Shown: in pieces, positions 1-8,528 of the stretch | How the letters are laid out: every line of letters begins with the position of its first letter | Position numbering within the stretch: position 1 is the stretch's first letter | Translations under genes and position numbers: made by a program | Notes under the pieces: model-generated | Seen by the model: only the letters and a program-made list of their open reading frames with translations | The model's database searches: none | Told to the model about the DNA's origin: nothing | Assembly (NCBI GenBank): GCA_025774615.1 | Contig: JALGVQ010000074.1 | Span: 1-12,909 of the forward strand | Source of the DNA: a bacterium | GTDB taxonomy: Bacteria > Blakebacterota > Blakebacteria > Blakebacterales > Blakebacteraceae | Length of the DNA stretch: 12,909 nucleotides | Direction of reading: 5' to 3'

Positions 1-60
1 GGGCCCTCTCTTCCCGGTACTCCTGCTGGTGTATCGGACAGTGGTAAGGCTCCCGTCGGT

Positions 61-753
61 TCACTCGATCGTGTAACTCTCACCAACCTGCAGTACCACA
101 CTCTTGATGCCGACTTTTTCGGTGCCTGCCGCGAACTCTTCGGGATCGGTGTCGATCACTTCCCATGTCCCGTAGTGCATCGGGATCGCGACCTTCGGCT
201 TCAGGTATTCAGTGGCGGTGACAGCATCCTCCACTCCCATCGTGAAGTTGTCTCCGATCGGCAGCAATGCGAGATCGATGCGGTTCCGGTCACCGATCAG
301 TTTCATGTCGAGGAAGAGACCCGTGTCACCGGCGAAGTAGATGCATTTCGTCTCTGTCTTGATCAGAAAACCGCATGGACTCCCGAGGTAGAGCGGCCGA
401 CCACCATCCTCGATCAGGGCCGAACCATGATGAGCGATCGTGAGCTGCAGGCGCCCCCAGGGGAAGTTGAACCCTCCGCCGATGTGCATCGGGTGCACCG
501 CGGCGCCCTGCTCACCGCAATAGACGGCCAGTTCGTTAGGCGCGACGATGGTCGCGCCGGTGCGAGCGGCGATCGCGAGCGCGTCGCCCAGGTGGTCACT
601 GTGCCCGTGTGAGAGGAGGATGAAATCCGCCTCCACTTCATCAGCTTTCATCCGGGCGACGGGTGATCCGGTCAGGAAGGGATCCACTACGATCTTCGTC
701 CCGTCGATATCGATTGTGTAACAGCTGTGTCCGTGCCAGGTCGCGGTGATCAT
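61..753 (-). CDS. UPF0173 metal-dependent hydrolase, metallo-beta-lactamase fold
   Basis: This 230-residue protein is a soluble cytoplasmic metallo-beta-lactamase-fold hydrolase of the UPF0173 type (YtkL-like); the substrate is not established for the family. Visible zinc-binding features are the N-terminal WHGHSC strand, the HGHSDH motif (residues about 49-54, HxHxDH), a HH pair near 108-109, AGDTG (Asp about 143) and PMHYGT (His about 193). The length matches the family. I chose the second of two adjacent ATGs (753) because it lies 7 bases after AGGAG; the ATG at 756 is only 4 bases from it, and a frame-open extension to 789 has no ribosome site and is unlike the family N-terminus. It follows the fructose-bisphosphatase gene by 81 bases on the same strand and may be the last gene of that transcript. 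I am confident of the family and not of the reaction. Confidence 0.93.
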   Translation of the reverse strand: MITATWHGHSCYTIDIDGTKIVVDPFLTGSPVARMKADEVEADFILLSHGHSDHLGDALAIAARTGATIVAPNELAVYCGEQGAAVHPMHIGGGFNFPWGRLQLTIAHHGSALIEDGGRPLYLGSPCGFLIKTETKCIYFAGDTGLFLDMKLIGDRNRIDLALLPIGDNFTMGVEDAVTATEYLKPKVAIPMHYGTWEVIDTDPEEFAAGTEKVGIKSVVLQVGESYTIE

Positions 754-834
754 CATTTCTCTCCTGATTGCATGCCCACGCGCCCTCATTGAACGCGTGC
801 CATTGGTACATTTGATCTGTTATCCGGGGACTTC

Positions 835-1866
835 TCAGCGCTCCCCCCGATAGTACGCCTCGTAATCCTCCACATCGAGCCTGCTGCCGATGATCAGGGG
901 CACCCGTTGATGGATATCATCCGGAACGATGTCCAGGATACGCGTGTCACCGGTGGATGCTTTACCACCCGCTTCCTCGGCCACGAAGGCGAGTGGCGCT
1001 GCTTCATAGAGCAGGCGCAGTTTCCCGTGCGGCTGATCGGGATCCTTTCCGTTCTCCGGGTAGAGGAAAATGCCGCCGTACACGAGGTCCCGGTGAAAAT
1101 CGGCGACCAGACTGCCCACATAGCGGCAGAGATAGGGCCGGTTCTCTCCCTCCGATTTCAGAAAGTCGATATACTCTCTCGTATTCTCCTTCCACCACGG
1201 TCGATATCCCTCATTGACGCTCAGGATACTCCCGCGCTCCGGGGTCCTGATATGCGGATGACTCAGGATGAATTCTCCCAGACTCGGGTCGAGGGTGAAT
1301 CCATGCACCCCGCCCAGGCGCGTCGCATAGACCAGGACAGTCGAGGAACCATAGATCACATACCCAGCTCCGACCTGTTCACTGCCCGGTCGATGGAACA
1401 GATCTTCGTCTTCAGCCAGTTCGCCCGGGGTGCGCCGATAGATACCGAATATCGTGCCGACCGGGATGTTGGCGTCGGTATTTGAGGAACCGTCCAGAGG
1501 ATCGATGGTGATCAGGTAGTGGCCGTGCGGCATGAAACCGGGGATCTTGATGATCTCCTCGGATTCTTCCGATACGATGGCGTGGACCCGACCGCCACGC
1601 TTCAGTATCTCCACGAAGACGGTCTGGGCGAACACGTCCAGTTTCTTGACCGCTTCACCCTGGACGTTCACTTCACCGGTCACGCCCAGAATATCCGCAA
1701 GACCGGCACGCCGGACCTCCCGGGAGACGATCTTGGCCGCCAGCGCGATCTCACAGAGAACTCCCGAGAACTGCCCGCTGGCTTCTGGAACCTTCTTCTG
1801 TGTTTCGTGGATGTGGTTCTCGATGCTGATGATCTGATCCACTCTGTCGTTCATCTCTTCAGCCAT
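835..1866 (-). CDS. fbp: Fructose-1,6-bisphosphatase, class I
   Basis: This enzyme hydrolyses fructose 1,6-bisphosphate to fructose 6-phosphate and phosphate, the committed step of gluconeogenesis, in the cytoplasm with divalent metal. The 343-residue length is normal for class I. The metal/phosphate signature is present: the SEESEE stretch (residues 99-104), IDPLDGSSN (121-129), then RYVGSLVADFHR (248-259), the GIFLYP strand (265-270) and KLRLLYEA (282-289), which carry substrate-binding residues in this family. The ATG at 1866 has AGGA 7 bases upstream; a second in-frame ATG at 1854 is possible. It starts only 30 bases after the response-regulator stop codon, with no terminator between, so cotranscription with the kinase/regulator pair is likely. 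No other glycolytic or gluconeogenic gene is in the window. The assignment is firm. Confidence 0.97.
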   Translation of the reverse strand: MAEEMNDRVDQIISIENHIHETQKKVPEASGQFSGVLCEIALAAKIVSREVRRAGLADILGVTGEVNVQGEAVKKLDVFAQTVFVEILKRGGRVHAIVSEESEEIIKIPGFMPHGHYLITIDPLDGSSNTDANIPVGTIFGIYRRTPGELAEDEDLFHRPGSEQVGAGYVIYGSSTVLVYATRLGGVHGFTLDPSLGEFILSHPHIRTPERGSILSVNEGYRPWWKENTREYIDFLKSEGENRPYLCRYVGSLVADFHRDLVYGGIFLYPENGKDPDQPHGKLRLLYEAAPLAFVAEEAGGKASTGDTRILDIVPDDIHQRVPLIIGSRLDVEDYEAYYRGER

Positions 1867-1896
1867 GCCGATATCCTGTTTCCCGAAGTCCGCGGC

Positions 1897-3237
1897 TCAG
1901 TATTCGATGTCATGGTGCTGCATTCGAGAGTAAAGGCGACGTCGGCTCATGTGCAACAGCCTCGCCGCTTCGCTCTTGTTCCCCTCCGACTTCCTCAAGG
2001 CCTCGAGGATGTGCTGTTTCTCGAGGTCCTCCATATCCACTCCACCCTCCGGAATGGTCACACGTGGCGCACCCTCATCACTCTCAGGGATCGCCTCGAG
2101 GTGCGAGATGAATCGGGTGGTGATCTCTTCTCCCGGGCCCGCCAGGATCGCGGCTCGTTCGATCACGTTCTCCAGTTCCCGGACATTGCCGGGCCACCGG
2201 TACTGCTGCAGGATCTTCACCGCATCCGGTGCTATACCCCCTGCTCCGTTCGAGGAGGCGAAATGACCGGCCAGAAGAGGGATGTCTCCGGCACGCTCCC
2301 GCAAAGGCGGGAGGTGGATGGGAAAGACGTTCAGCCGGTAAAAAAAATCTTCCCGGAATCCTCCCCGCGAGACCTGCTCCTGCAGATTCCGATTCGTGGC
2401 TGCAAGTACACGCACGTCGATGCGGATCGTCTCGACCCCTCCACCGAGCCGCTCCACTGTTCGTTCCTGCAGGACCCTCAACAGCTTCACCTGCGCCTGA
2501 CCGGAAAGTTCCGATATCTCATCGAGGAACACCGTGCCGCCGTCTGCGAGTTCGAACCTGCCGAGTTTTTTCCGGTCGGCACCGGTGAAGGCTCCTTTTT
2601 CATGTCCGAAGAGTTCAGATTCGATAAGGGTATCGGGGATCGCGGCGCAATTCACGACCACAAAGGGAGATCCCGCCCTGTGACTCGCGGCGTGGATCGA
2701 GCGTGCTATCAGTTCCTTACCGGTTCCCGACTCCCCCTCGATGAGGACGGTGGCATCCTGATCAGCGACCTTTCCGACCAGTTCGAACACCTCCCGCATC
2801 GCTTCTGACTCACCGAGGATCGAAACTTCGCCGGCGCCCAGGTTCTCACGGAGTTGGGTGTTTTCAAGGAGGAGTCGCTGCTGAGAGTCTATCCGTTCCA
2901 CCATGATGAGCAGTTCGTCCATCTCGAACGGCTTTATCAGGTAATCGTACGCTCCCTCCTTCATGGCGCTCACGGCAGTCTGGGCCGATGCGTATGCGGT
3001 CATGAGGACGACCGCCGTCTCCGGTGACTGTTCCTTCACCGCTTTCAGGAGGGTGAGTCCATCCATTCCCGGCATGCGGAGGTCGGTAAGCACCAGATCG
3101 AAGTCATTCCTGCCCACCAGTTCGAGGGCCATGGCTCCATCGCCCGCCGTGGAAACTGAATGGGCATGCTCTTCCAGTTCCATCCTGATCAGGCCCGCCA
3201 TGCGGGCTTCATCATCAACCACGAGTATTCGTGACAT
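1897..3237 (-). CDS. NtrC-family sigma-54-dependent response regulator
   Basis: This 446-residue protein is a complete three-domain enhancer-binding regulator. The receiver domain (about 1-120) has the acidic pair DD (8-9), phospho-acceptor Asp52 in [11 protein letters not shown], Thr80 and Lys102. The AAA+ domain (about 138-370) has Walker A GESGTGKE (168-175), the sigma-54 contact loop GAFTGA (215-220), Walker B GTVFLDE (234-240) and the arginine-rich FYRLNVFPI region. The C-terminal Fis-type helix-turn-helix (about 407-440) reads [19 protein letters not shown]. All key residues are intact, so it should be phosphorylated, hydrolyse ATP and activate RNA polymerase with sigma-54. The ATG at 3237 follows GGGAGG at about 8 bases. 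The partner is the kinase gene 88 bases upstream. Its targets are unknown; the palindrome at 4823-4838 is a candidate binding site. Confidence 0.96.
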   Translation of the reverse strand: MSRILVVDDEARMAGLIRMELEEHAHSVSTAGDGAMALELVGRNDFDLVLTDLRMPGMDGLTLLKAVKEQSPETAVVLMTAYASAQTAVSAMKEGAYDYLIKPFEMDELLIMVERIDSQQRLLLENTQLRENLGAGEVSILGESEAMREVFELVGKVADQDATVLIEGESGTGKELIARSIHAASHRAGSPFVVVNCAAIPDTLIESELFGHEKGAFTGADRKKLGRFELADGGTVFLDEISELSGQAQVKLLRVLQERTVERLGGGVETIRIDVRVLAATNRNLQEQVSRGGFREDFFYRLNVFPIHLPPLRERAGDIPLLAGHFASSNGAGGIAPDAVKILQQYRWPGNVRELENVIERAAILAGPGEEITTRFISHLEAIPESDEGAPRVTIPEGGVDMEDLEKQHILEALRKSEGNKSEAARLLHMSRRRLYSRMQHHDIEY

Positions 3238-3325
3238 CCCTCAAGCCTCCCTGGTACATCGCTCAGCGATTACGCCGGCGTTCGAGTACCGATACATCAC
3301 CGCAATCACGGAGCGGTGTATTTCA

Positions 3326-4723
3326 TCAGGTATCGCCGTCCGGTTCTATCGGGAGCCGGAACACGAATCGCGCTCCGCCCTCAGGCGCCGTCTCCACGGC
3401 AATCTCTCCGCCGTGAGCGCTGACGATTCCGTGGACGATATAGAGTCCGAGCCCGTTCCCATCCGCGCGGGTACTGAAGAAGGGATCGAATATCCGTTCT
3501 CTCAGGCCCTCGGGGATACCCGGTCCGGTGTCCTCGACCCCGATCAGCAGATCACCGGTCTCTCTGTCGGCAGAGTCACGGCGAGCGAAAAGGGTGATGA
3601 CCCCATCGGTGCCCATTGCCTCCACCGCGTTCCAGCTGAGATTCAGCAGAACCTGTCTCAGGAGATCGGGATCGCCCTGGAACAGAGGCAATCCATCCTC
3701 GATCTCGACCTTCATTGTTATCCCGGCGCGCGGTTCACTTCGTTCGAGCGCGAGCGCAGCCGACTCCATCAGGTCACGCGGATCGACCTCTCCTATCCGC
3801 AGTGAGCCATGACGCGCGTAGGTGAGATAGCGGTCGGTCAGGTCTTCCAGTCGCCCCGACTCCTCTTCGATATACCGCACCATCTCGATCAGTTCCGGAT
3901 CCACATCCCGTCGCCCGCCGCCGAGACTGTCGAGCCACTTCGTCATCCGCCGGGCAGAGTACTTGATGATCCCGACCGGATTCCGGATCTCGTGTGCTAC
4001 CTGACTGGCAAGCCTTCCCATCGCCGCCATCCGGTCCTCCCGCTCGAGAGCCTTCCTCGCGTGCCGGACCTGTGCCTGGAGCCCCAGGTAAGTCGCCACG
4101 AGAAGAAGGAGCAGAATGCCGGTAGCGAGCATGCCGCTCAGCATCACGCCGCGGACGGTCCCCAGTACATCGAGGAAGTCAGCGCTGGCCTCAACGACCA
4201 GGATCCCGACAACCTCTTCATCTCCGAGAAGAGTGAAGACCGGGGCGAACCCGCTTTTCAGGTAGATCGAACCGACAGGAATGGTCCGGGAGACGGTGAC
4301 GTCACGCGTGGTGATCGCCTCCACAATGGCCTCACCATGGGTCTCAAGGTGCGCGTATTCCCCGCCGGTACGGTAGAGATCACTCGAAGAATAGCCGACA
4401 ACGAACTCGACCGGATCGAGCAGGAGGATCGCATCGAGCTCATTCTCTTCCTGCACCAGCTTCAGGACCTCATCGATATAGAGGAGTTCGTTCTCATCGA
4501 ACGTCCCCATTTCCGCCTGCAGGGCATCACCCTGGACCGTACCGGTAGCGAGCAGAGTACGGACCACCGAGGAGAGTCTTTCACCCAGGTTCTCCTCGAG
4601 GGCCGCTTCGACCCTCTGATAGATCCAGACGTTGGCTATGGTGAGCAGAAGGAACACGCTCGCAAGGAAGATTGCTGCCATCCAGCCGGTACGCCGGGTG
4701 AAAAACCTCGGAAGCCTGATCAT
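3326..4723 (-). CDS. Membrane-bound sensor histidine kinase (NtrB/ZraS-like)
   Basis: This 465-residue inner-membrane kinase is the cognate partner of the downstream NtrC-type regulator. It has one membrane segment near 14-34, a periplasmic sensor region of about 155 residues, and a second membrane segment near 192-213. The dimerisation/phosphotransfer helix follows with His244 in VAHEIRNPVG. The ATPase domain carries the N box NLSWNAVEAM (361-370), G1 DTGPGIP (398-404), F box FDPFFST (412-418) and G2 GNGLGL (422-427). No HAMP or PAS domain fits between the second membrane segment and the phospho-accepting helix. The sensed signal is not recognisable; a Cache-like fold is a guess. I chose ATG 4723, which has GGAGGG 11 bases upstream; a GTG at 4768 would add 15 residues but has no well-placed ribosome site. 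It lies 88 bases before the regulator gene. Confidence 0.94.
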   Translation of the reverse strand: MIRLPRFFTRRTGWMAAIFLASVFLLLTIANVWIYQRVEAALEENLGERLSSVVRTLLATGTVQGDALQAEMGTFDENELLYIDEVLKLVQEENELDAILLLDPVEFVVGYSSSDLYRTGGEYAHLETHGEAIVEAITTRDVTVSRTIPVGSIYLKSGFAPVFTLLGDEEVVGILVVEASADFLDVLGTVRGVMLSGMLATGILLLLLVATYLGLQAQVRHARKALEREDRMAAMGRLASQVAHEIRNPVGIIKYSARRMTKWLDSLGGGRRDVDPELIEMVRYIEEESGRLEDLTDRYLTYARHGSLRIGEVDPRDLMESAALALERSEPRAGITMKVEIEDGLPLFQGDPDLLRQVLLNLSWNAVEAMGTDGVITLFARRDSADRETGDLLIGVEDTGPGIPEGLRERIFDPFFSTRADGNGLGLYIVHGIVSAHGGEIAVETAPEGGARFVFRLPIEPDGDT

Positions 4724-4920
4724 GGACGCGTGATCCCTCCAACCCGACAAGCAGAATCGGGAGTTCACTTGTTACCGATCGGGACCCCTCCCGTGTGACC
4801 GTGGACACAGAAAAGGTAGACCTGTCCCATATGGGACACAAGGAAGTTCAGGGAGTGTCGAGAGTTCATCAAGATGTTCAGAGGATCACAGCTGATCAGA
4901 AGTCTCTGGTCCCGATACGC
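4724..4920. other. Intergenic spacer before the kinase/regulator genes
   Basis: This 197-base gap separates the AlaX-like stop from the kinase start. It holds the 16-bp palindrome at 4823-4838, a short dyad GATCA-CAGC-TGATC (4884-4897) without a T-tract, and the kinase ribosome site GGAGGG. No gene or convincing intrinsic terminator is seen. It is the most likely site of the promoter for the kinase, regulator and fbp genes. Confidence 0.5.
4823..4838. promoter_or_regulatory. Perfect 16-bp palindrome, candidate operator of the two-component operon
   Basis: TGTCCCATATGGGACA is a perfect inverted repeat with no spacer, located 99 bases upstream of the kinase ATG in the 197-base gap after the AlaX-like gene. 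NtrC-family regulators bind dyads of about this size, so autoregulation by the downstream regulator is a reasonable inference. A weak sigma-70-like pair on the minus strand (TTGTGT at 4841-4836, TACCTT at 4818-4813, 17-base spacing) would place the dyad in the promoter spacer, which would suit repression. I found no sigma-54 promoter nearby. The dyad is seen; its function is inferred. Confidence 0.5.
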
Positions 4921-6153
4921 TCAGGTACCGGTAAGAAGAGCGCGGGCCTGCTCCAGCGCTCCGGTCAGCGCCATATCGAGCGCTTCGCCCTGTGGTCCAC
5001 CGCCGGTGGCATGGTCGGGCTGACCGCCACCGCCACCTCCCAGAATGGAGGCAGCTTCCTTCAGCAGGGCACCCATATCAAGGTCAGGGGTTTCTCCCCT
5101 GGCAAAGACAAGCCGGCCGGTATCGGCCACCCGGGCGCCGAGGAGCGCAACCACATCGGGCGTCTCTGTGAGGGAGGAGGCCAGCGGCAGGAGTGTTTCG
5201 GGGGGCAGATCGTCGATGCGGGCCACGATCACCCTGACTGCTCCGATCTTCTCTGCTGAATCGAGAAGCGCTTCGGAGCGAAGGGGAATGAGCGCCCGGC
5301 GCATCTCACTGATCTCCGCCTGCAGGTCCCGGTTCTGCTCGAACAGGTCTTCGACGCGTTCATTGAACGACCCGGGACTGGTCGAGAGCGTGCGGGAGAG
5401 ATCGGCGGTCATCCGATCGAGCTCTGCCAGACGCCTCCGGATACGGTCGCCACAGAGGAACGAGATCCTGAACAGCCCGTGGGCCTTGTTCGTGCCGCCG
5501 GCAAGCAGATGGATCCCGCCGATCTGTCCTGTGGACGGCATATGTGTGCCGCCACAGGGGACCGCCTCGATATCACCGATCTCCACCAGCCGGACCCGTT
5601 CGATATCGGGCGGGGTGCGACGCGCCGCTTTGACCGCCGGATCATCCCGATCGACGAACCGGGCGGTCACCGGCAGATCGGCATCGATGAGGGCGTTGGC
5701 TCGCGCCTGCACAAGGGCCAGTTCCCCGTCGGTGAGTTCCTTCGTCAGGTCGATGGTCGATTCATCCTCACCGAGGTGGAATCCGCGTGTCTCCGAACCA
5801 TACTCATCGACCAGCACCCTGCTGAGGAGATGTTGCCCGGTGTGCTGCTGCATGTGGTCCCGGCGTCGTCCCCGGTCGATGCTCCCTTCGACCTCAGATC
5901 CGATCTCGAGCGGCTGATCGCTCACATGGAGGATCACACCGACCTCTTCGAGGACTTCCAGCACTTCAGCTTCGCCGAGTCGTCCTTCATCGGTCGGCTG
6001 TCCACCCCCCTCAGGATAGAAAGCGGTCTGATCGAGGATGATCCCCCAGACCTCCTCACCGATCTCGCGGACCTCGAGGACCGTCGCTGTGAACGTATCG
6101 AGGAAGGGATCCTCCCAGAAGAGCTTCCGGGTACCGGAGTAGTCAGCCGTCAC
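4921..6153 (-). CDS. AlaX-type alanyl-tRNA editing protein with DHHA1 domain
   Basis: This 410-residue cytoplasmic protein resembles the editing and C-terminal parts of alanyl-tRNA synthetase without the aminoacylation domain. Proteins of this kind (long AlaX) deacylate mischarged Ser- or Gly-tRNA(Ala) in trans. Visible are the beta-barrel strand TAFYPEGGGQPTDEG (43-57), the zinc motif HTGQH (104-108), the second zinc motif CGGTH (200-204), a charged coiled-coil-like stretch (about 262-300) and a DHHA1 domain ending in GGGGGGQPDHATGGG (372-386), the same glycine-rich signature found at the end of AlaRS. The GTG start at 6153 is preceded by AGGTGG. It lies 23 bases after the DUF5916 gene, so the two are probably cotranscribed. 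Editing zinc ligands and DHHA1 glycines are intact. Substrate specificity cannot be read from the sequence. Confidence 0.92.
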   Translation of the reverse strand: MTADYSGTRKLFWEDPFLDTFTATVLEVREIGEEVWGIILDQTAFYPEGGGQPTDEGRLGEAEVLEVLEEVGVILHVSDQPLEIGSEVEGSIDRGRRRDHMQQHTGQHLLSRVLVDEYGSETRGFHLGEDESTIDLTKELTDGELALVQARANALIDADLPVTARFVDRDDPAVKAARRTPPDIERVRLVEIGDIEAVPCGGTHMPSTGQIGGIHLLAGGTNKAHGLFRISFLCGDRIRRRLAELDRMTADLSRTLSTSPGSFNERVEDLFEQNRDLQAEISEMRRALIPLRSEALLDSAEKIGAVRVIVARIDDLPPETLLPLASSLTETPDVVALLGARVADTGRLVFARGETPDLDMGALLKEAASILGGGGGGQPDHATGGGPQGEALDMALTGALEQARALLTGT

Positions 6154-6176
6154 ATTGCCACCTGTCGCGTGCCGCT

Positions 6177-8528
6177 TCAGAACAGGAACAGATACGTAGC
6201 CTTCAGCATCAGGGTACGGTTTGTCGCCGTCGGGTCGAACGTGAGTCCCGTGTCGTAGTTCTCGTTATAAACCAGGTAGATCTCTGTACCGTCACGGATG
6301 ATCCAGTGGAGCAGATAGTTCGAGACGATGGCGTTCCGGCTTTCATTGTACTGCAGATACCCCTTCACGAACAGGTCAGGCGTGAAGGCGTACTGGGCAC
6401 GCAGGCTGAGGGTACTGGTCGTGAACCTCTGCTTCAGGATGTTATCGGGATTATCTGTGGCAAATCCCTGGATGTCTGTCGACCCGATGTCCCAGAGAGA
6501 GTTCCTGGTGAGACTGAGATCCATCGTAAAATGGGAGTTGGGTTGGAACGTGGTGCTGAGGTTAACGCTCACCTGCTGGCCATTGTAATAGGCGCCAAGC
6601 TGGCCGCCCCCTCTGAACCGGAGGGATTTCCGGCTGTCTGTGGAACCGTGGAAAAAGATACCCGTCCATTCGTAGATCCCGGCCGGGATCACCACCACAT
6701 CGTTGTTATCGGGATTGCTGAATATCCGGAAGTCGTAATCGAGGATGTCGAGTTCCCGGCCCACACTGATGAAGAAGCTGGCCGTGTTTTCCATCGAGAG
6801 GCGGGTACGGAAGGTCATTTCCCGGGTAAGCATCCGGTTGGCGATATCGGTCAGGTAGCTTCCCTCGACAGTCAACGCAACCTGCCGGATTCCCAGGACT
6901 CCCGGTCGGGGGGCCCACTCCAGCTTTCCCGAAGTCTCCCGGACATCGGTCCGGCGGATGTACCCCATCTCGTTTGCCTGAAAGTCGTCTCCCACCCTGC
7001 GATGGGAGATATTGAAGTCATACAGGTCTGAGTCGTAGTCGAACCGCCCCGAATACGCTACCGCGTCGCCCGTGATCCCCGGGTCGAAGACCTGCGCCAC
7101 CTCCATGGTAATCTTCATGACCTCGGTCAGGGCCAGGTTGGTATCGAGACGCAGACTCCGGTTGTATTCGCCCGCTCGCGGGTCTTTGCTCAACGCCATG
7201 ATCCCGATCGATGAGCGTTCAAAGATGTTCCGACGGAGTGAGACGACCGACCAGTTGGTCAGAGGGATAACGTCACCATCCGAGTCGGTCTTCTCGGTCG
7301 TGACGACATTCAGGGCCCCGATAGTCCACGGCCCGGTACGCCCGGTGATCTTCCCGCCACCGATGATCGGTACCTCTGATCCGTCCGAAGCCAGTCCGAT
7401 ACGACGGCTGTAGAAGAGCTGGAGATCGGGTCCACCTCCATACCCACCCCCGCCACCACCGCCACCCATACCGAATCCCCGTCCCCCGCCGGCACCGAAG
7501 ATGGCGGCACCCTCGAGGAAGAAGTCACGTTTCTCGGGAAAGAAGAGACTGAAGCGGGTCAGATTCACCCGCTCCTGGTCGGCTTCGACCTGGGCAAAAT
7601 CGGTATTGAGTGTGAGATCGAGGGTCAGGTTGGCCGAAGGCGCGAACTTGATATCGAGACCCCCGTCAGCGACACTGCCGGTCGTCCGGGAAGGGTCACC
7701 CGGGTCTGGGGCGAGATCGCGGTTCATCTCCAGACCGCCGATGGCATACGGCTTCACCTGGAGGTTGGTGCCCTGGCCGAGGCCGGAGAGACCGGTCAGG
7801 GTACCGGCGTTCGAGAGCCGGTGGAGACCGAAATATCCAAGATGCCGGGGTGTGGGAACCCAGTAGACCTCTTCGTTGTTCTTTCTGATCGTTCGTCGGA
7901 AGTTGATCCCCCAGGCCTGCTCTCCGTCGGTCGATGCGAACCTGAGCTGGTTCAGGGGGATCGCCATCTCGGCAGTCCAGCCCTCCCCGTTGATGTCGGT
8001 CGCCGCTTCCCAGACGATATTGAAGTCGCTGTTCACGCTTCGACCTTCATCGGTGATGTAGCCGTCGTAGCGGGCGCCCGCGGGGTTGACGTTGAATATG
8101 AAACCGTTCCGGTGATCGAGGAAGGTGTCGATGATGATCGCGAGGTGGTCGTCAGCGTGGAGGCGTCCATCCCTGCGGAGCTGAGTGATGACAAGGCTCC
8201 CGGTATCGGCGTGGTACATCCTCGCGCCGATATAAAGGGTCTGACGGGTATAGACGATCCGTATCTCGGTCCGTTCGGTAGCAGGTGCTCCTTCAACGGG
8301 GTCACGCTGGGTGAAACCGGTGGCCGCTTCTGCCCGGTTCCACAGCGACTCGTCCAGTCGCCCGTCGAGGATCGGAGCTTCTTCGACGAAGAGTGCCCGG
8401 AGCGAGTAATCAGCCGGATCGTAGTTTCCGATCCCCTGCTGGGTGAGTGCTGTCCCCTCTGGAATGATCAGACTGGAAAGGAGAAGAAACAGGGGGAATC
8501 GCCTGGTTGGATGAATACGGTGCTTCAG
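6177..8528 (-). CDS. CBM9-like / DUF5916 outer-membrane beta-barrel protein (CTG start)
   Basis: The reading frame gives 783 residues. A signal peptide (basic KHRIHPTRR, core FPLFLLLSSLII, cleavage near GTA-LTQQ) is followed by a CBM9-like domain (about 45-260) containing ILDGRLDESLW and IRIVYTRQTLYIGARM, then the family hallmark FFPEKRDFFLEG (about 329-340) and a long C-terminal region of alternating strands ending LMLKATYLFLF, as expected of an outer-membrane barrel. Carbohydrate binding or envelope transport is suggested by family; no reaction is known. The first canonical in-frame start is the ATG at 8219, inside the CBM9-like domain, which would remove the signal peptide. The frame is open back to a stop at 8607-8609 and contains no ATG, GTG or TTG there. 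CTG at 8528 lies 9 bases after AGGAG and is the best start. A one-base frameshift near 8530 is the alternative. A glycine-rich insert lies at about 345-366. Confidence 0.88.
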   Translation of the reverse strand: MKHRIHPTRRFPLFLLLSSLIIPEGTALTQQGIGNYDPADYSLRALFVEEAPILDGRLDESLWNRAEAATGFTQRDPVEGAPATERTEIRIVYTRQTLYIGARMYHADTGSLVITQLRRDGRLHADDHLAIIIDTFLDHRNGFIFNVNPAGARYDGYITDEGRSVNSDFNIVWEAATDINGEGWTAEMAIPLNQLRFASTDGEQAWGINFRRTIRKNNEEVYWVPTPRHLGYFGLHRLSNAGTLTGLSGLGQGTNLQVKPYAIGGLEMNRDLAPDPGDPSRTTGSVADGGLDIKFAPSANLTLDLTLNTDFAQVEADQERVNLTRFSLFFPEKRDFFLEGAAIFGAGGGRGFGMGGGGGGGGYGGGPDLQLFYSRRIGLASDGSEVPIIGGGKITGRTGPWTIGALNVVTTEKTDSDGDVIPLTNWSVVSLRRNIFERSSIGIMALSKDPRAGEYNRSLRLDTNLALTEVMKITMEVAQVFDPGITGDAVAYSGRFDYDSDLYDFNISHRRVGDDFQANEMGYIRRTDVRETSGKLEWAPRPGVLGIRQVALTVEGSYLTDIANRMLTREMTFRTRLSMENTASFFISVGRELDILDYDFRIFSNPDNNDVVVIPAGIYEWTGIFFHGSTDSRKSLRFRGGGQLGAYYNGQQVSVNLSTTFQPNSHFTMDLSLTRNSLWDIGSTDIQGFATDNPDNILKQRFTTSTLSLRAQYAFTPDLFVKGYLQYNESRNAIVSNYLLHWIIRDGTEIYLVYNENYDTGLTFDPTATNRTLMLKATYLFLF

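Noticed and set aside
2-76. Plus-strand frame open from the window edge ending in TAA at 74-76, with a hydrophobic stretch (LFPVLLLVY)
   Set aside because: It could be the C-terminus of a convergent membrane protein overlapping the UPF0173 stop, but 24 residues without upstream sequence are not enough to call a gene.
785-815. TGGCACGCG on the minus strand between fbp and the UPF0173 gene as a sigma-54 -24 element
   Set aside because: The -12 GC element is absent at the required spacing.
1519-2808. A 429-codon open frame on the plus strand opposite fbp and the response regulator
   Set aside because: It is antisense to two strongly conserved genes, has no recognisable motif, and is explained by codon bias in GC-rich DNA. 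The other long plus-strand frames (3809-4798, 10169-11131, 5479-6258, 7821-8627) are rejected for the same reason.
4724-4768. GTG 4768 as the start of the histidine kinase
   Set aside because: The nearest GGAGGGG is more than 14 bases away, whereas ATG 4723 has a better-placed site and gives a normal short N-terminus before the first membrane segment.
4724-4920. Sigma-54 promoter (GG-N10-GC) downstream of the palindrome
   Set aside because: I looked on both strands and found no match with the TGGCAC and TTGC core elements at correct spacing.
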